Shown here: positions 17,492 through 27,120 of the stretch, piece by piece
Numbering within the stretch: position 1 is the first letter of the stretch
Layout: each line of letters opens with the position of its first letter
Origin: Acetobacter indonesiensis
Lineage (GTDB): Bacteria; Pseudomonadota; Alphaproteobacteria; Acetobacterales; Acetobacteraceae
Length of the DNA: 50,903 nt
Direction: 5' to 3'
NCBI RefSeq assembly: GCF_000963945.1
Contig: NZ_BAMW01000038.1
Span: forward strand, 1 to 50,903
Notes under the pieces: generated by a model
Told to the model about the DNA's origin: nothing
Databases searched by the model: none
Seen by the model: only the letters and a program-made list of their open reading frames with translations
Translations under genes and position numbers: made by a program

Positions 17492-18748
17492 TCAGCTCCA
17501 TGCGTGCAGGGGTGGAAATGTACCGTTCAGGTAGTAATCCCCTACAATCGCATATTTCCACCGAACAGGGTCGTGCAATGTGTGGGTCCGGGCATTGCGC
17601 CAGTAGCGGTCCAGATTATAGCGGGTATCTGTAGCGGCAGTTCCTGCCAGTTCAAATAATCTGTTTGTGGCATCTATTGCCAATTCTGTTGTGAAAATTT
17701 TTGCTTCTGCGGTTGCAATCTGGGCTGAAGCAACTGTGTCGGGTGTTGGATGTGCAACGGCTGCGTCAATGGTCTGCCCTGCGACATACAGCAAGGCACG
17801 GCACGCGCTCAACCGCGCGAATAAGCCGCCCAGAATATGGCGTGTGTAAGGGTCTTCATGGGCATGATCCTGATGGCTGTCTATCCATGCGCGTGTGCGT
17901 GTATTCACAAAAGAGACAGTTTCTTCAAGGGCTCCCTGCGCTATTCCGCCATCAATACTGGCCTGAATAAACTGCGAGATTGCACTATCGGGACGTGGAT
18001 TATCAGGAAGGTAGGCTTTCCATGCAGGGAGTACCCGCGTGAGTGGCACTTTCACATTTTCAAGAAGAACCGTGCCACTGCCTGTCTGACGCTGACCGAA
18101 GGCTGACCAGTCGTTTAAAACTGTCAATCCTTCTGTATTCCGGTCCGCTATGGCCAGCCAGGCTACGCCCTGATCATCAACGGCCACAATCGGTACCAGA
18201 TCTGCTGCCAACGCCCCGGTGCAGTAATATTTTTTGCTCGTTATGCTGACATGATCTCCCTCCCGGACAAGTTGTGTCTTTAGGTCGGTTACAGTCTTGT
18301 TCCCACGCTCTGAAAAAGCATTTCCACAGCGTTTTCCATCAAGAATGAGGCCAAACAATTCTGCTTTCTGACTTTCCGTGCCGCATGACGCAATCACAGC
18401 AACCGCAGCCCAGTGATTTTGGGCTATCTGTGCCAAAGCACCATCTGCCGCGGCAATGGCCTGCACAACCTTGCCCAATGTGGAGTAGGACACGCCTGCA
18501 CCGCCATACGAGCGCGGCACTGTAATGCCCCAAAGGCCGGATGTGGAATACAAATCCAATTCTTCAAGCGGGAACACATTCGATTGCTCCCGTGCCGCAG
18601 CATTTTGCTTCAGGTGGCTGGCCAAATCCTGCGCAATACGAATTGCCTCAGCATCAGTTTCTATGCGGGCCGTTGGAGTGGTGCGGGGCCACTGGGGCGG
18701 GGGAACGGGTAATCCTGAACCGACAACAAACGGATTAGACAAAGACAT
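17492..18748 (-). CDS. SfnB-family sulfur acquisition oxidoreductase (acyl-CoA dehydrogenase fold)
   Basis: The 418-residue protein shows the SfnB features: VPRSYGGAGVSYSTLGKVVQAIAAADGALAQIAQNH, SKKYYCTGALAADL, FGQRQTGSGTVLLENV, and the C-terminal LDRYWRNARTHTLHDPVRWKY. SfnB-type proteins belong to the two-component flavin monooxygenases used in dimethyl sulfone and other organosulfur metabolism. It follows the LLM monooxygenase at 18765 by 16 bases and closes the large leftward operon starting at 27120, with a terminator just downstream. Precise substrate unknown. Confidence 0.87.
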   Translation of the reverse strand: MSLSNPFVVGSGLPVPPPQWPRTTPTARIETDAEAIRIAQDLASHLKQNAAAREQSNVFPLEELDLYSTSGLWGITVPRSYGGAGVSYSTLGKVVQAIAAADGALAQIAQNHWAAVAVIASCGTESQKAELFGLILDGKRCGNAFSERGNKTVTDLKTQLVREGDHVSITSKKYYCTGALAADLVPIVAVDDQGVAWLAIADRNTEGLTVLNDWSAFGQRQTGSGTVLLENVKVPLTRVLPAWKAYLPDNPRPDSAISQFIQASIDGGIAQGALEETVSFVNTRTRAWIDSHQDHAHEDPYTRHILGGLFARLSACRALLYVAGQTIDAAVAHPTPDTVASAQIATAEAKIFTTELAIDATNRLFELAGTAATDTRYNLDRYWRNARTHTLHDPVRWKYAIVGDYYLNGTFPPLHAWS

Positions 18749-18764
18749 GGCGGAGCACCTGATA

Positions 18765-20147
18765 TTATTGGGCTGAGACTAAAGAGGCAGCGGCGTATGT
18801 TTTTTGACCAGCATGATTGGTCGGGAGGTGATCTCCTGCTCCAAAAAGCTTGTGCCGAAGCGTCCCGGGTTCATACGCACGCTTATAAAGACCGCGTCGC
18901 TGGAGTTCGGGCACAATAAGATCGACAATATCTTCAAATGTTTCGGGTGCGACGGCATAAGCCAGATTGAACCCATCGACACCCGTTTGATTGATCCATT
19001 GCTCCATTTGATCGACAATCTGCGTTGGGCTGCCGACAAATGTTACGCCCATACCCCCAATGGCTGCATGGCGTGCCAGTTCGCCTACAGTCCAGATTTT
19101 GTCCGGGTTCATGACTGTCAGGGAATCAATGGCGGAATGGATGGCATCATTGCGGATATGACGTATTGGGTCTGTCAGTTTGTAGGTGGAAAAATCGATA
19201 CCAGTCCACCCAGATAGCAGGGTAAGTGCGCCTTCCTCGCTGATGTAACTTTGATAGTCATGGGCTTTTGCAAAAGCCTCTTCCTCCGTTGGAGCCGTAA
19301 CAATAGTGAGGAGAGAGAAAACCAGCGGTGCATTCTTCGGTCTGCCTGCCTGCTGTGCCGCAGTTCGAAGCGAGCGAACGGTTTTGGCCACGGTGTCCTG
19401 CGAAGGGCCAGCCACAAATACACATTCAGCATGTGTTGCAGCAAATTGTTGACCGCGTGCCGAAGCACCAGCCTGGAAAAGAACGGGGGTGCGTTGAGGA
19501 GAAGGTTCAGCAAGGTGGATGGCATCTAACGAGAAAAAGGGGCCATCATGCTGAATAGCGTGAACTTTTGAGGGATCGGTAAAAATCCCTCGCTCTTTGT
19601 CACGTAAAACGGCGTCGTTTTCCCAGCTTTTTTCCCAAAGTTTATAGACCACGTCCATATAATCATCAGCTATGGCGTAACGCTGGTCATGTTTGGTTTG
19701 TGCCTGTTGGCCGGTGCTTTTGGCGGCACTGTTCAGATAGCCTGTCACAATGTTCCACCCAATCCGTCCTTCCGTCAGGTGATCAAGCGTGGACATACGG
19801 CGGGCAAATGGGAAAGGATGTTCGTAAGACAGAGTTGCCGTAAGGCCAAAGCCAAGATGATCCGTAACGCTCGCCATGGCCGATATCAGCATGGCGGGAT
19901 CATTGACCGGCACTTGGGCTCCGTTGCGCAAAGCCGCATCCGGGCTGTGGCCATAGACATCATAAACGCCTAGAACATCCGCAAGAAAGAGAGCGTCAAA
20001 CAATCCGCGTTCCAATGTGCGGGCAAGATCCGTCCAATATCGGAGGGAACGGTAGTCTGCGGATCGGTCACGGGGGTGTCGCCATAGCCCGCTGGCTTGA
20101 TGGGAGACACAGTTCATATCAAAAGCATTCAGGCGTATCTCGGTCAT
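18765..20147 (-). CDS. NtaA/SnaA/SoxA-type LLM flavin monooxygenase (copy 1)
   Basis: The 460-residue luciferase-like (TIM-barrel) monooxygenase has MNCVSHQASGLWRHP at the N-terminus, ARTLERGLFDALFLADVLGVYD, RRMSTLDHLTEGRIGWNIVTGYL and VLFQAGASARGQQFAATHAE. These define the NtaA/SnaA/SoxA/DszA family, which cleaves C-N or C-S bonds with FMNH2 and oxygen. CmoJ, which oxidises S-conjugated cysteines in Bacillus, belongs here. It lies 15 bases after the TonB receptor gene and 16 bases before the SfnB gene, giving a receptor-monooxygenase-monooxygenase string. About the same length and clearly paralogous to the 25702 gene. Confidence 0.9.
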   Translation of the reverse strand: MTEIRLNAFDMNCVSHQASGLWRHPRDRSADYRSLRYWTDLARTLERGLFDALFLADVLGVYDVYGHSPDAALRNGAQVPVNDPAMLISAMASVTDHLGFGLTATLSYEHPFPFARRMSTLDHLTEGRIGWNIVTGYLNSAAKSTGQQAQTKHDQRYAIADDYMDVVYKLWEKSWENDAVLRDKERGIFTDPSKVHAIQHDGPFFSLDAIHLAEPSPQRTPVLFQAGASARGQQFAATHAECVFVAGPSQDTVAKTVRSLRTAAQQAGRPKNAPLVFSLLTIVTAPTEEEAFAKAHDYQSYISEEGALTLLSGWTGIDFSTYKLTDPIRHIRNDAIHSAIDSLTVMNPDKIWTVGELARHAAIGGMGVTFVGSPTQIVDQMEQWINQTGVDGFNLAYAVAPETFEDIVDLIVPELQRRGLYKRAYEPGTLRHKLFGAGDHLPTNHAGQKTYAAASLVSAQ

Positions 20148-20162
20148 TTTCGTCTTTCCTGC

Positions 20163-22406
20163 TTAGTTGAAACCGAGAGAGATGCCGCCAAACACACCGA
20201 AGCCATCGCCGGGTTGCATGACAGAAAGTTGGGAGCCACCAGCAATGTATCCGGGCACAACGATTGAGGCATAATGTGTGTTGGCCAGATTATTGAAGTT
20301 CAAGAAAACTGTTCTGTGTTTCTTGGGCCATGAATAACCGAGATGAGCATTAAAAAGATGATATGAAGGCGCAAAATACGTCATGTCATATGAAGCACCG
20401 ACCTTGGATGATACCTGAGCATCAAATCCCGCATAAAATCCGTTTGCTAAATCCAGATTTATACCGCCCTGATAGAAATGTTCTGGAATACCGGGTAGGC
20501 GATTGTGTCCGAAAACAGCATCATGTTTGTAATGGAAGTCCTGCCATGTGTAAGCATTACGCAGAGACAGGCGATTGTTTTTCCATTTGTACAATGTGCT
20601 ATCGAGAGAAAACTCAACCCCCTGGTGTTCGGTTGGGGAAGCATTGCCATAAATAGATGTGCCTTGGGCTGCTGATTCCGGGGTCATAACGGACAGCAAC
20701 TCATTGTGCACAGAGGAATGATAATAAGTTAGTGCCCACTGGTTTCCGGCATAATGACCCGTTGTGCCGATTTCAAAAGTTGTTGCCGTTTGATTACGCA
20801 GTTTTCCAGCAGTTGCGTTCATGCCAGCCTGCGGGGACGTGCTGGGATAATATGAGCCAGCATAGTTGTAATTCCAGTCATTGGGCGGCTGGAGGCTACG
20901 ACTGACGTTTCCGTAAATTTCGACATGATTGTCTGGCTGGTAACGAAAACCGGCGCGGGGAATGAAATTGATGGAGGATGTTTTGAAAGGGGTGCTAGGA
21001 CCCGGTGACGGAACATCAGAAGATTTCTGAATGAACGCGAGCGCCCCGGCGGTAGTAAACCAGAAATTATGAAATAGTTCTGTATTGTTGCGAACATGAA
21101 AATAGTTTTCAGTCCCGCCATACGTCACATGCCTTAAAGACGTGCCGATAGGGTAGCTGGCAAAACTTCCAGACTGTACACGCACACGGTTGGTCTGCCA
21201 GGCGTCAAGGTCGGTATAGGTCAGAATGCCAAAGCGGGTATCGCTTTTATGGCCTCCCAAAACGTCATGCCTGTCGTAATTCAGGACACCGGCAACCGTT
21301 TTATACCCCCAGACTTGTGAAAACCGACCATATTGAATGTCAATCGGAGCATCCTGATAATTAAATCCCAATTCAATTTTTGAGTTATCATCAATTTTGA
21401 TGGTGGTCATATCCGCATAATATTTGGTGCCGGGCTGAATACGGTCTGATCCCCATGCCTGATAGGGTTGTTGGGCTTGTTTTGGGTTCTTTAGAATTTG
21501 ATCACGCGTTAGAAATCCCGCCCAGCCGTTCCGGGTCTGGCGATAACGGAAAAAAAGACGTGTTGAAACGCGATCATTAAATTTATAGCCAAAATTGGCG
21601 TTCACACCAAAACTGGTTGCTTCAGTGTTATGTTGATAACCGCCACGGTAGGAGTTGGTAAGGCTGATATAATAGTCAAATTTTCCAAGAACCTGGCCTG
21701 AGCTTAATTGTTCTTTGACATAGCCAAAGCTACCAGCTTCTGCACGGGCCTGATACTTCTGGGAATTATAACCTGTTTGGGTAACGTAATTGATTGCGCC
21801 ACCCAGCTGCATTCCACCGTAATCAAAAGCATTCGCGCCCCGCAAAACTTCTGTATATTGCAGGCCAAGACTTTCAAAAAGCTCGTACGGTGTGCCAGCC
21901 GGTGTGGTGACGGGAAGACCGTCAAACATCATAAGCATGCCAGAACGGAAATAGTTGACACCCGTCTGAATGCCGGAACCACGAACAGAAATACGCAGAC
22001 CGTCTCCGCCACCTGAGGCTTGCGCAAAAACACCCGGCTGAAAAGCAAGTGTATCTGCATTGGTGAGATTTCGGCCTTTTAGAATCTGCTGGGCATCAAT
22101 AACGGTTGCTGCACCAGGGATGCTGCGAAGGTGGTTTTGGGCAATTTGCGCATCAGAACGCCGTTGCGTTGAGACGGATATTTCTTCCCGGCTAGCTGCA
22201 TGTGTCGGGGTTGCGGGTTTGTTAGCAGCAGAAGCCGGAACCGGATGCCTTGGCTTGGATGTACCAGTTGAAAGAGGGGAAGATTGGGTTGCTGCTTGGG
22301 TTGCAGTGGGAAGCATGCTCAAAAAGGCATATGCTATAACAGCATGTTTTTGTAAAAAAAGGCTCCGTTCAGAAAGTTTAGGAGGAGAGAAAGAAGATCT
22401 GAGCAT
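20163..22406 (-). CDS. TonB-dependent outer-membrane receptor of the sulfur island
   Basis: This receptor has a signal peptide (AVIAYAFLSMLPTATQA), a TonB-box-like EEISVST, a plug (IPGAATVIDAQQIL, GLRISVRGSGIQTG, EVLRGANAFDYGG) and a barrel ending FGVFGGISLGFN. It is clearly paralogous to the receptor at 3595 but lacks its His/Met-rich segment. The ATG at 22406 is chosen; an upstream TTG at 22424 would add six residues and neither start has an obvious Shine-Dalgarno. It is embedded between a flavin reductase and an LLM monooxygenase on the same strand, strongly suggesting an organosulfur ligand. Confidence 0.9.
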   Translation of the reverse strand: MLRSSFSPPKLSERSLFLQKHAVIAYAFLSMLPTATQAATQSSPLSTGTSKPRHPVPASAANKPATPTHAASREEISVSTQRRSDAQIAQNHLRSIPGAATVIDAQQILKGRNLTNADTLAFQPGVFAQASGGGDGLRISVRGSGIQTGVNYFRSGMLMMFDGLPVTTPAGTPYELFESLGLQYTEVLRGANAFDYGGMQLGGAINYVTQTGYNSQKYQARAEAGSFGYVKEQLSSGQVLGKFDYYISLTNSYRGGYQHNTEATSFGVNANFGYKFNDRVSTRLFFRYRQTRNGWAGFLTRDQILKNPKQAQQPYQAWGSDRIQPGTKYYADMTTIKIDDNSKIELGFNYQDAPIDIQYGRFSQVWGYKTVAGVLNYDRHDVLGGHKSDTRFGILTYTDLDAWQTNRVRVQSGSFASYPIGTSLRHVTYGGTENYFHVRNNTELFHNFWFTTAGALAFIQKSSDVPSPGPSTPFKTSSINFIPRAGFRYQPDNHVEIYGNVSRSLQPPNDWNYNYAGSYYPSTSPQAGMNATAGKLRNQTATTFEIGTTGHYAGNQWALTYYHSSVHNELLSVMTPESAAQGTSIYGNASPTEHQGVEFSLDSTLYKWKNNRLSLRNAYTWQDFHYKHDAVFGHNRLPGIPEHFYQGGINLDLANGFYAGFDAQVSSKVGASYDMTYFAPSYHLFNAHLGYSWPKKHRTVFLNFNNLANTHYASIVVPGYIAGGSQLSVMQPGDGFGVFGGISLGFN

Positions 22407-22541
22407 AGAAGGAGGGCCTATCAAAAAGGAGGGATGTCGCGTGGGAAGAAAAATAAAAAGACAGCATCAACAGCATTCCTGTGTAGACATGATGACCGCA
22501 CTGCTTAGAGAAACATGCTTTTTCATGAGTATTTTCCAGTT

Positions 22542-23075
22542 TTATTCGGGGATATGGGTGTGTGCGTAAGTGCGCCGAAACCAGATCAGGCCGGGGTGAT
22601 TTGCATCGGACGTATTAACGTGAAGAATATGAGCAAAAATGACGGAGTGAGAGCCTGCCTCAACAACGTTCGCAATGCGACAATCAAAACTGACAAGCGC
22701 ATGCTGAAGAACAGGGGCTCCTGTGATAGATGAAGTCCAGTCTGCTTGGCCGAAGCGCTCTTGCTGCGATTTGGAGCGACTGCTGAAAATATTGGAAAGT
22801 GGATGCTGGGCGTGCGTCAGAACATTCACGGCTAGCACACCATTTTCCAAGATGGGATCATGTGCGCCCGTATTTTTATTGACGCACACTAATAATGTCG
22901 GCGGTGCGTCAGAAACACTGCACACGGCTGATGCGGTAAATCCATGCTGCCCAGCGCGGCCATCTGTCGTCACGATTGTTACTGCACCAGGCAACAGAGC
23001 CATGCCATCGCGAAAAGACTGAGAAGACGGGATGGTAGACGGCTGGAGTGTGGCAGGGTCAATAAGCTTGTTCAT
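22542..23075 (-). CDS. Flavin reductase (FMN) of two-component monooxygenases
   Basis: This 177-residue flavin-reductase-like (HpaC/SsuE-functional analogue) protein contains LLPGAVTIVTTDGRAGQHGFTASAVCSVSDAPPTLLVCVN, the split-barrel flavin-binding motif. C-terminal motifs are FDCRIANVVEAGSHSVIFAHIL and GLIWFRRTY. It would reduce FMN with NAD(P)H and supply it to the LLM and SfnB-type oxygenases around it. It follows the FAD protein by 25 bases and is the only classical flavin reductase seen in the island, so it may serve several partners. Confidence 0.9.
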   Translation of the reverse strand: MNKLIDPATLQPSTIPSSQSFRDGMALLPGAVTIVTTDGRAGQHGFTASAVCSVSDAPPTLLVCVNKNTGAHDPILENGVLAVNVLTHAQHPLSNIFSSRSKSQQERFGQADWTSSITGAPVLQHALVSFDCRIANVVEAGSHSVIFAHILHVNTSDANHPGLIWFRRTYAHTHIPE

Positions 23076-23100
23076 CGAATGTCCGTAAGAAAAATAGAAA

Positions 23101-24531
23101 TCAGGAGACGAGAGAGGCGCTGTCTGGAGCGGTTATGGCAGCCTGAGCCCGAATGGTACAGGCGAGCTTTTCAGCGTATAAGGTGACTTCTGGCAGCCCC
23201 ATCAGTTCGCCAAAGCGCCCGCGAGCCAGAGGTCCCGCAACAAACAGGGACAGATCTTTCCGGGAGCCAACCTGCGCGTTTCCTTCTGCTGAAACATGCA
23301 ACCCCAGTTCAGACGGGTCCATCTCGATATGGCCCTCTATGGCAAGAGATTTTAAGAAGGGTTGTGATTTCAGGATACTGGTGTGCGCGGGGCCTGTTGT
23401 GGATATGATGGCATCCACAGCCTGACTTTCTGTCTGCCCACTGCGATTGCGCAGTATAACCCGAAAGGTTTTACCTGCTTTCTCAACCGACAGAATACGG
23501 GCAGCGTTAATCTGAAGGAGACCTTTTTGAACGGCCGTATTCACAATGTTTTCGGTGGGTGGCGAAATGCGGAAGCGATGAGTATCCCAGAAAGGACGGA
23601 GATGGCGAATGAGTCGCCGCCGCTCGGTTTGATCAAGCGCTCCCCAGATTTGAGGTGCCTGTTCCCGAACACGGTCCAGAAAGGCCTGCCAAGGTGTATG
23701 TGGGTTATCAGCAATGATTTTACGTACTTTTTGCAAAAGATTTCTGGCGCTAATGGCGGGAGGAGACAAAAAATCTCCTGCGGCTGTGACCGGTGTCAAA
23801 CTATGACTTTTTGATCTCTGACCGCGTCGGGAAATGGCGAGAATAGGTGCGCTATGCTTCTGTGCCATTAGACTTGCGACTGTATCCGCCATGCTCAAGC
23901 CCGTGCCAATAATCAAAACTCTGTCTTCTGCTTTGATGCTTTTGAGGGATTCAGATTTCCAAGGATCACTGACCAGAACAGGATGCGTGTCAGCAGACAG
24001 AGACGCACCAAAAGCGGCAAGCTGTGTGGGCAGTTGTGGGGCAGGGTGGCTGGTAGCAATGACAAGGGTATCGGCTTCAAAAATGTCCCCCGCAGAAGTT
24101 GTCAGGGCCCATTTTCCAGTAGGTAATTTTCGTACATCTGTGACCAGACTAGGGACGTGCCTCAGGAGGTGCGCTTCCAGTAGGGGGGCAAGCCTGCTGG
24201 CTATATACTGACCAAAAACCTTACGAGCAGGATAAATCTGGCCGTCAGGTTGGCGGGCTCCTTCGTCCTCCTGGCTTGCTCCGGTTGCATTCAGCCACTC
24301 CAGAAAATCCAGAGGGTGTTTTGTATCAATGCTCATGCGGCTGGCGGGCACATTGATACGGTGATTGGGATCTTCAGCGCTGTAGGCGACACCGCTGCCC
24401 AAAAGGGAGCGTGGCTCAAAAACCAGAACTTTTAGCGGTACAGAGGGCGTCTTGAGCAGATGCCATGCAAGCGCAGCGCCACTAAAGCCGCCGCCGATGA
24501 TTGCTACAATATTGGGGCGCTGGGTCGTCAT
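23101..24531 (-). CDS. FAD/NAD(P)-binding oxidoreductase (YdhS-like)
   Basis: The 476-residue protein starts with a dinucleotide fold (IIGGGFSGAALAW, glycines 13-15 and 18) followed by the RINVPASRMSID motif of the PF13454 FAD-NAD(P) family, to which E. coli YdhS belongs. A second Rossmann motif (VLIIGTGLSMADT) lies near residue 210. Homologues have no firm function. It begins two bases after the ssuD stop and is followed by the flavin reductase, so it is a full operon member. It could act as an N- or S-oxygenase or as an electron-transfer partner; both are inference. Confidence 0.82.
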   Translation of the reverse strand: MTTQRPNIVAIIGGGFSGAALAWHLLKTPSVPLKVLVFEPRSLLGSGVAYSAEDPNHRINVPASRMSIDTKHPLDFLEWLNATGASQEDEGARQPDGQIYPARKVFGQYIASRLAPLLEAHLLRHVPSLVTDVRKLPTGKWALTTSAGDIFEADTLVIATSHPAPQLPTQLAAFGASLSADTHPVLVSDPWKSESLKSIKAEDRVLIIGTGLSMADTVASLMAQKHSAPILAISRRGQRSKSHSLTPVTAAGDFLSPPAISARNLLQKVRKIIADNPHTPWQAFLDRVREQAPQIWGALDQTERRRLIRHLRPFWDTHRFRISPPTENIVNTAVQKGLLQINAARILSVEKAGKTFRVILRNRSGQTESQAVDAIISTTGPAHTSILKSQPFLKSLAIEGHIEMDPSELGLHVSAEGNAQVGSRKDLSLFVAGPLARGRFGELMGLPEVTLYAEKLACTIRAQAAITAPDSASLVS

Positions 24532-24533
24532 GA

Positions 24534-25700
24534 TCAGGCTGCGTGCGAACCCGGACGGTGATCACCAGCAATGGTTTCACCAAAAGGCCCCATGTTGTTC
24601 AGATTGGATGTCGCCCGGATCGGGTGCGCGGTGGGCAGAAGTGGGAGCACCAGTTCGCCAAACTGGTAGGCTTCCTCCAGATGCGGGTAACCAGAGAAAA
24701 TAAAGGTGTCTATGCCAAGGCGGCGATATTCATCAATGCGTTCGGCAACTGTGTCAGGGTCTCCTACAAGAGCGGTGCCTGCGCCACCACGCACCAGACC
24801 AACGCCGGCCCACAGATTGGGGCTGATTTCCAGCTTGTCTCGTTTTCCGCCATGCAGGGCGCTCATCCGGGCTTGGCCCACGGAATCCATGCGAGCAAAA
24901 ACTTTTTGTGCTTTTGAGATTGTTTCATCACTGAGGTGGCTAATAAGCCTGTCTGCTTCCTGCCACGCTTCACGCTCGGTTTCTCTAACAATAACATGCA
25001 GACGGATGCCGAAAGAGACTTCACGCCCCTGCTTTTCCGCAAGGTGACGTATCTTGCTTATTTTTTCTGCGACTGATGCGGGTGGTTCACCCCAAGTCAG
25101 GTATTTATCAATATGCTTGGCCGCGACATGTGCGCCAGCCTCAGACGAGCCACCAAAATAGAGAGGTGGGCCATTGTTCTGAAAAGAGGGAAACAGAACG
25201 TGGCCATCGTCTATTTTGAAGTGTTTCCCTACGTAATTAACATGCTCGCCCCGTAAAAGAGCGCGATAGATGTCAAGGAATTCGTCCGTAATTTCATATC
25301 GTGTGGCATGGTCCGCAAAAAAACCGTCACCGGCATTTTCTGCCGGATCGCCGCCGGTGACAATGTTGATCAACAATCGCCCTTCCGAAAAACGGTCGAG
25401 TGTCGCCGTCATTCGTGCAGCGAGAGTAGGGGAAAGCAATCCTGGCCTTACGGCAATAAGATAGCGCAGTTGTTTTGTAATGGGGGCGAGGGCTGACGCT
25501 ACGACCCAGCTATCTTCACAACTACGGCCTGTCGGGATGAGTACTCCATAATAACCAAGAGTATCGGCCGCCTTTGCTACTTGTTGCAGATAGGGCAGAT
25601 CTACCGGACGACCGCCTTTTTGGGTGCCAAGATAACGGCTGTCACCATGGGTTGGCAGAAACCAGAGCACATTGATTTTATCTGGAATAGAAAAAGACAT
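24534..25700 (-). CDS. ssuD: FMNH2-dependent alkanesulfonate monooxygenase
   Basis: The 388-residue protein matches SsuD in length and motifs: [14 protein letters not shown] at the N-terminus, [15 protein letters not shown] (Cys61, counterpart of the E. coli active-site cysteine), [22 protein letters not shown], and the flexible-loop region [15 protein letters not shown] with its conserved arginine. SsuD oxygenates C1-type and longer alkanesulfonates to aldehyde and sulfite, using FMNH2 from a partner reductase. The start follows the stop of the LLM gene by one base (TGA-C-ATG). It is separated by about 17 kb from ssuCB, which is unusual for ssu genes. Confident assignment. Confidence 0.94.
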   Translation of the reverse strand: MSFSIPDKINVLWFLPTHGDSRYLGTQKGGRPVDLPYLQQVAKAADTLGYYGVLIPTGRSCEDSWVVASALAPITKQLRYLIAVRPGLLSPTLAARMTATLDRFSEGRLLINIVTGGDPAENAGDGFFADHATRYEITDEFLDIYRALLRGEHVNYVGKHFKIDDGHVLFPSFQNNGPPLYFGGSSEAGAHVAAKHIDKYLTWGEPPASVAEKISKIRHLAEKQGREVSFGIRLHVIVRETEREAWQEADRLISHLSDETISKAQKVFARMDSVGQARMSALHGGKRDKLEISPNLWAGVGLVRGGAGTALVGDPDTVAERIDEYRRLGIDTFIFSGYPHLEEAYQFGELVLPLLPTAHPIRATSNLNNMGPFGETIAGDHRPGSHAA

Positions 25701-25701
25701 G

Positions 25702-27120
25702 TCAGGAGGCCTTGGAAAAGGGCAAGGAAGAAAAGAGCGGAGATGCCGGGGCTGTCAGATTTTGTGGATCACGGTAGCGCGCGGCAAAATGGGATGCTGG
25801 CAGGCGGGCTTTTCCGGGATCGAAAAGGCGCTCGCGCAGGGTTTCGCCCAGCGTGTAAGCCGTACGGTAGCGGCCTCGCTGCTGAAGTTCCGGCACGACG
25901 AGGGAAATAAAATCCTTCGCTGTATCAAAGGAATGATACTGCCGTAGATTGATGCCATCGATACCATCTACATCAAGCCAGTTCTCGATACGATCAGCAA
26001 CAGTCGTGGGGGAACCGGCGACAAAGAAGCGGCCTTCATCAAACGAAGCAATTTGTTTCAGGGCGCTGCCAATGGTCTGATCCGGGCGGAAGCGACGACC
26101 CATATTTCCAAAACTCTGGCCTTCGCGGAGCAGCACATCTCCTATCCGCTCATTCACATCGTAGCGGCGTAGGTCAATTTCAGCCTGAGCGTGCACAAGC
26201 GCCCCTTCCACGCTGTAGTAACGGCGGTAGTCTTTCAGCTTTTTGGCGGCAAGGGCGTCTGTTTCATCAACAATGATGCCAGCCATAACGATAAAGCGAA
26301 TATCGTCAGCGTTGCGCCCATGCGCGACAGCGCGTTCGCGTGTTTTGGCAATGTTAGTGCGCACTTCGTCAGTAGTGCGGCCGCCTATAAAAACAACTTC
26401 GGCATGACGGGCTGCAAATTCCAGCCCAGCGGGTGATCCTGTTGCTTGGAACAGCAAAGGGGTTCTCTGCCGGGATGGTTCTACAAGATGAGGCCCAGCC
26501 ACGCGAAAATGGGAGCCCGTATGGTTAATGGCCCGAACAGCCGCAGGATTTGTATAAATGCCTGCCGCAGCATCTTTCAGAACGGCATTGTCGTCCCAAC
26601 TTCCTTCCCACAACTTGTACAGGACATCCATATATTCGTCCGCAATGGCATAGCGTTCGTCATGCGGGATTTCGTCGTTAAGACCGAAATTTTGGGCGGC
26701 ACTTCTTAGATAGGATGTGACAATATTCCAGCCCACCCGCCCGCCTGTAAGCAGATCAAGCGTTCCCATACGGCGCGCGAAGGCAAAAGGGGGCTCATAA
26801 GTTGTAGAGAAAGTGACACCAAAGCCGATGTTTTTGGTGACGGCAGCCATGGCTGGAACGAGGAGTAGCGGATCAAGATTAGGGATTTGGACGGCTTCCC
26901 GCAGGGCTGCATCGTTACTTTCTTCAAACCGATCATAAGTGCCAATGACATCTGCCAGAAAAACAGCGTCAAACAGACCAGCCTCGGCCAGTTTGGCTGT
27001 TTCAAGCCAATGCTCCATTTCACTATAGCGATGGCGATTATTGCCAGGTGCTCGCCACATGCCATGCACAATATGGCTGACACAGGCCATTTCAAATAGA
27101 TTTACGTGTAACTGCTTCAT
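25702..27120 (-). CDS. NtaA/SnaA/SoxA-type LLM flavin monooxygenase (copy 2)
   Basis: The 472-residue LLM enzyme has [60 protein letters not shown] and [21 protein letters not shown], the same motif set as the 18765 gene. It leads the long leftward operon and is coupled to ssuD. Family members oxidise nitrilotriacetate, pristinamycin precursors, dibenzothiophene sulfone or S-conjugated cysteines with FMNH2. In this location an organosulfur substrate is the best inference. The start follows a poor Shine-Dalgarno, and the putative promoter lies about 110 bases upstream. Confidence 0.9.
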   Translation of the reverse strand: MKQLHVNLFEMACVSHIVHGMWRAPGNNRHRYSEMEHWLETAKLAEAGLFDAVFLADVIGTYDRFEESNDAALREAVQIPNLDPLLLVPAMAAVTKNIGFGVTFSTTYEPPFAFARRMGTLDLLTGGRVGWNIVTSYLRSAAQNFGLNDEIPHDERYAIADEYMDVLYKLWEGSWDDNAVLKDAAAGIYTNPAAVRAINHTGSHFRVAGPHLVEPSRQRTPLLFQATGSPAGLEFAARHAEVVFIGGRTTDEVRTNIAKTRERAVAHGRNADDIRFIVMAGIIVDETDALAAKKLKDYRRYYSVEGALVHAQAEIDLRRYDVNERIGDVLLREGQSFGNMGRRFRPDQTIGSALKQIASFDEGRFFVAGSPTTVADRIENWLDVDGIDGINLRQYHSFDTAKDFISLVVPELQQRGRYRTAYTLGETLRERLFDPGKARLPASHFAARYRDPQNLTAPASPLFSSLPFSKAS

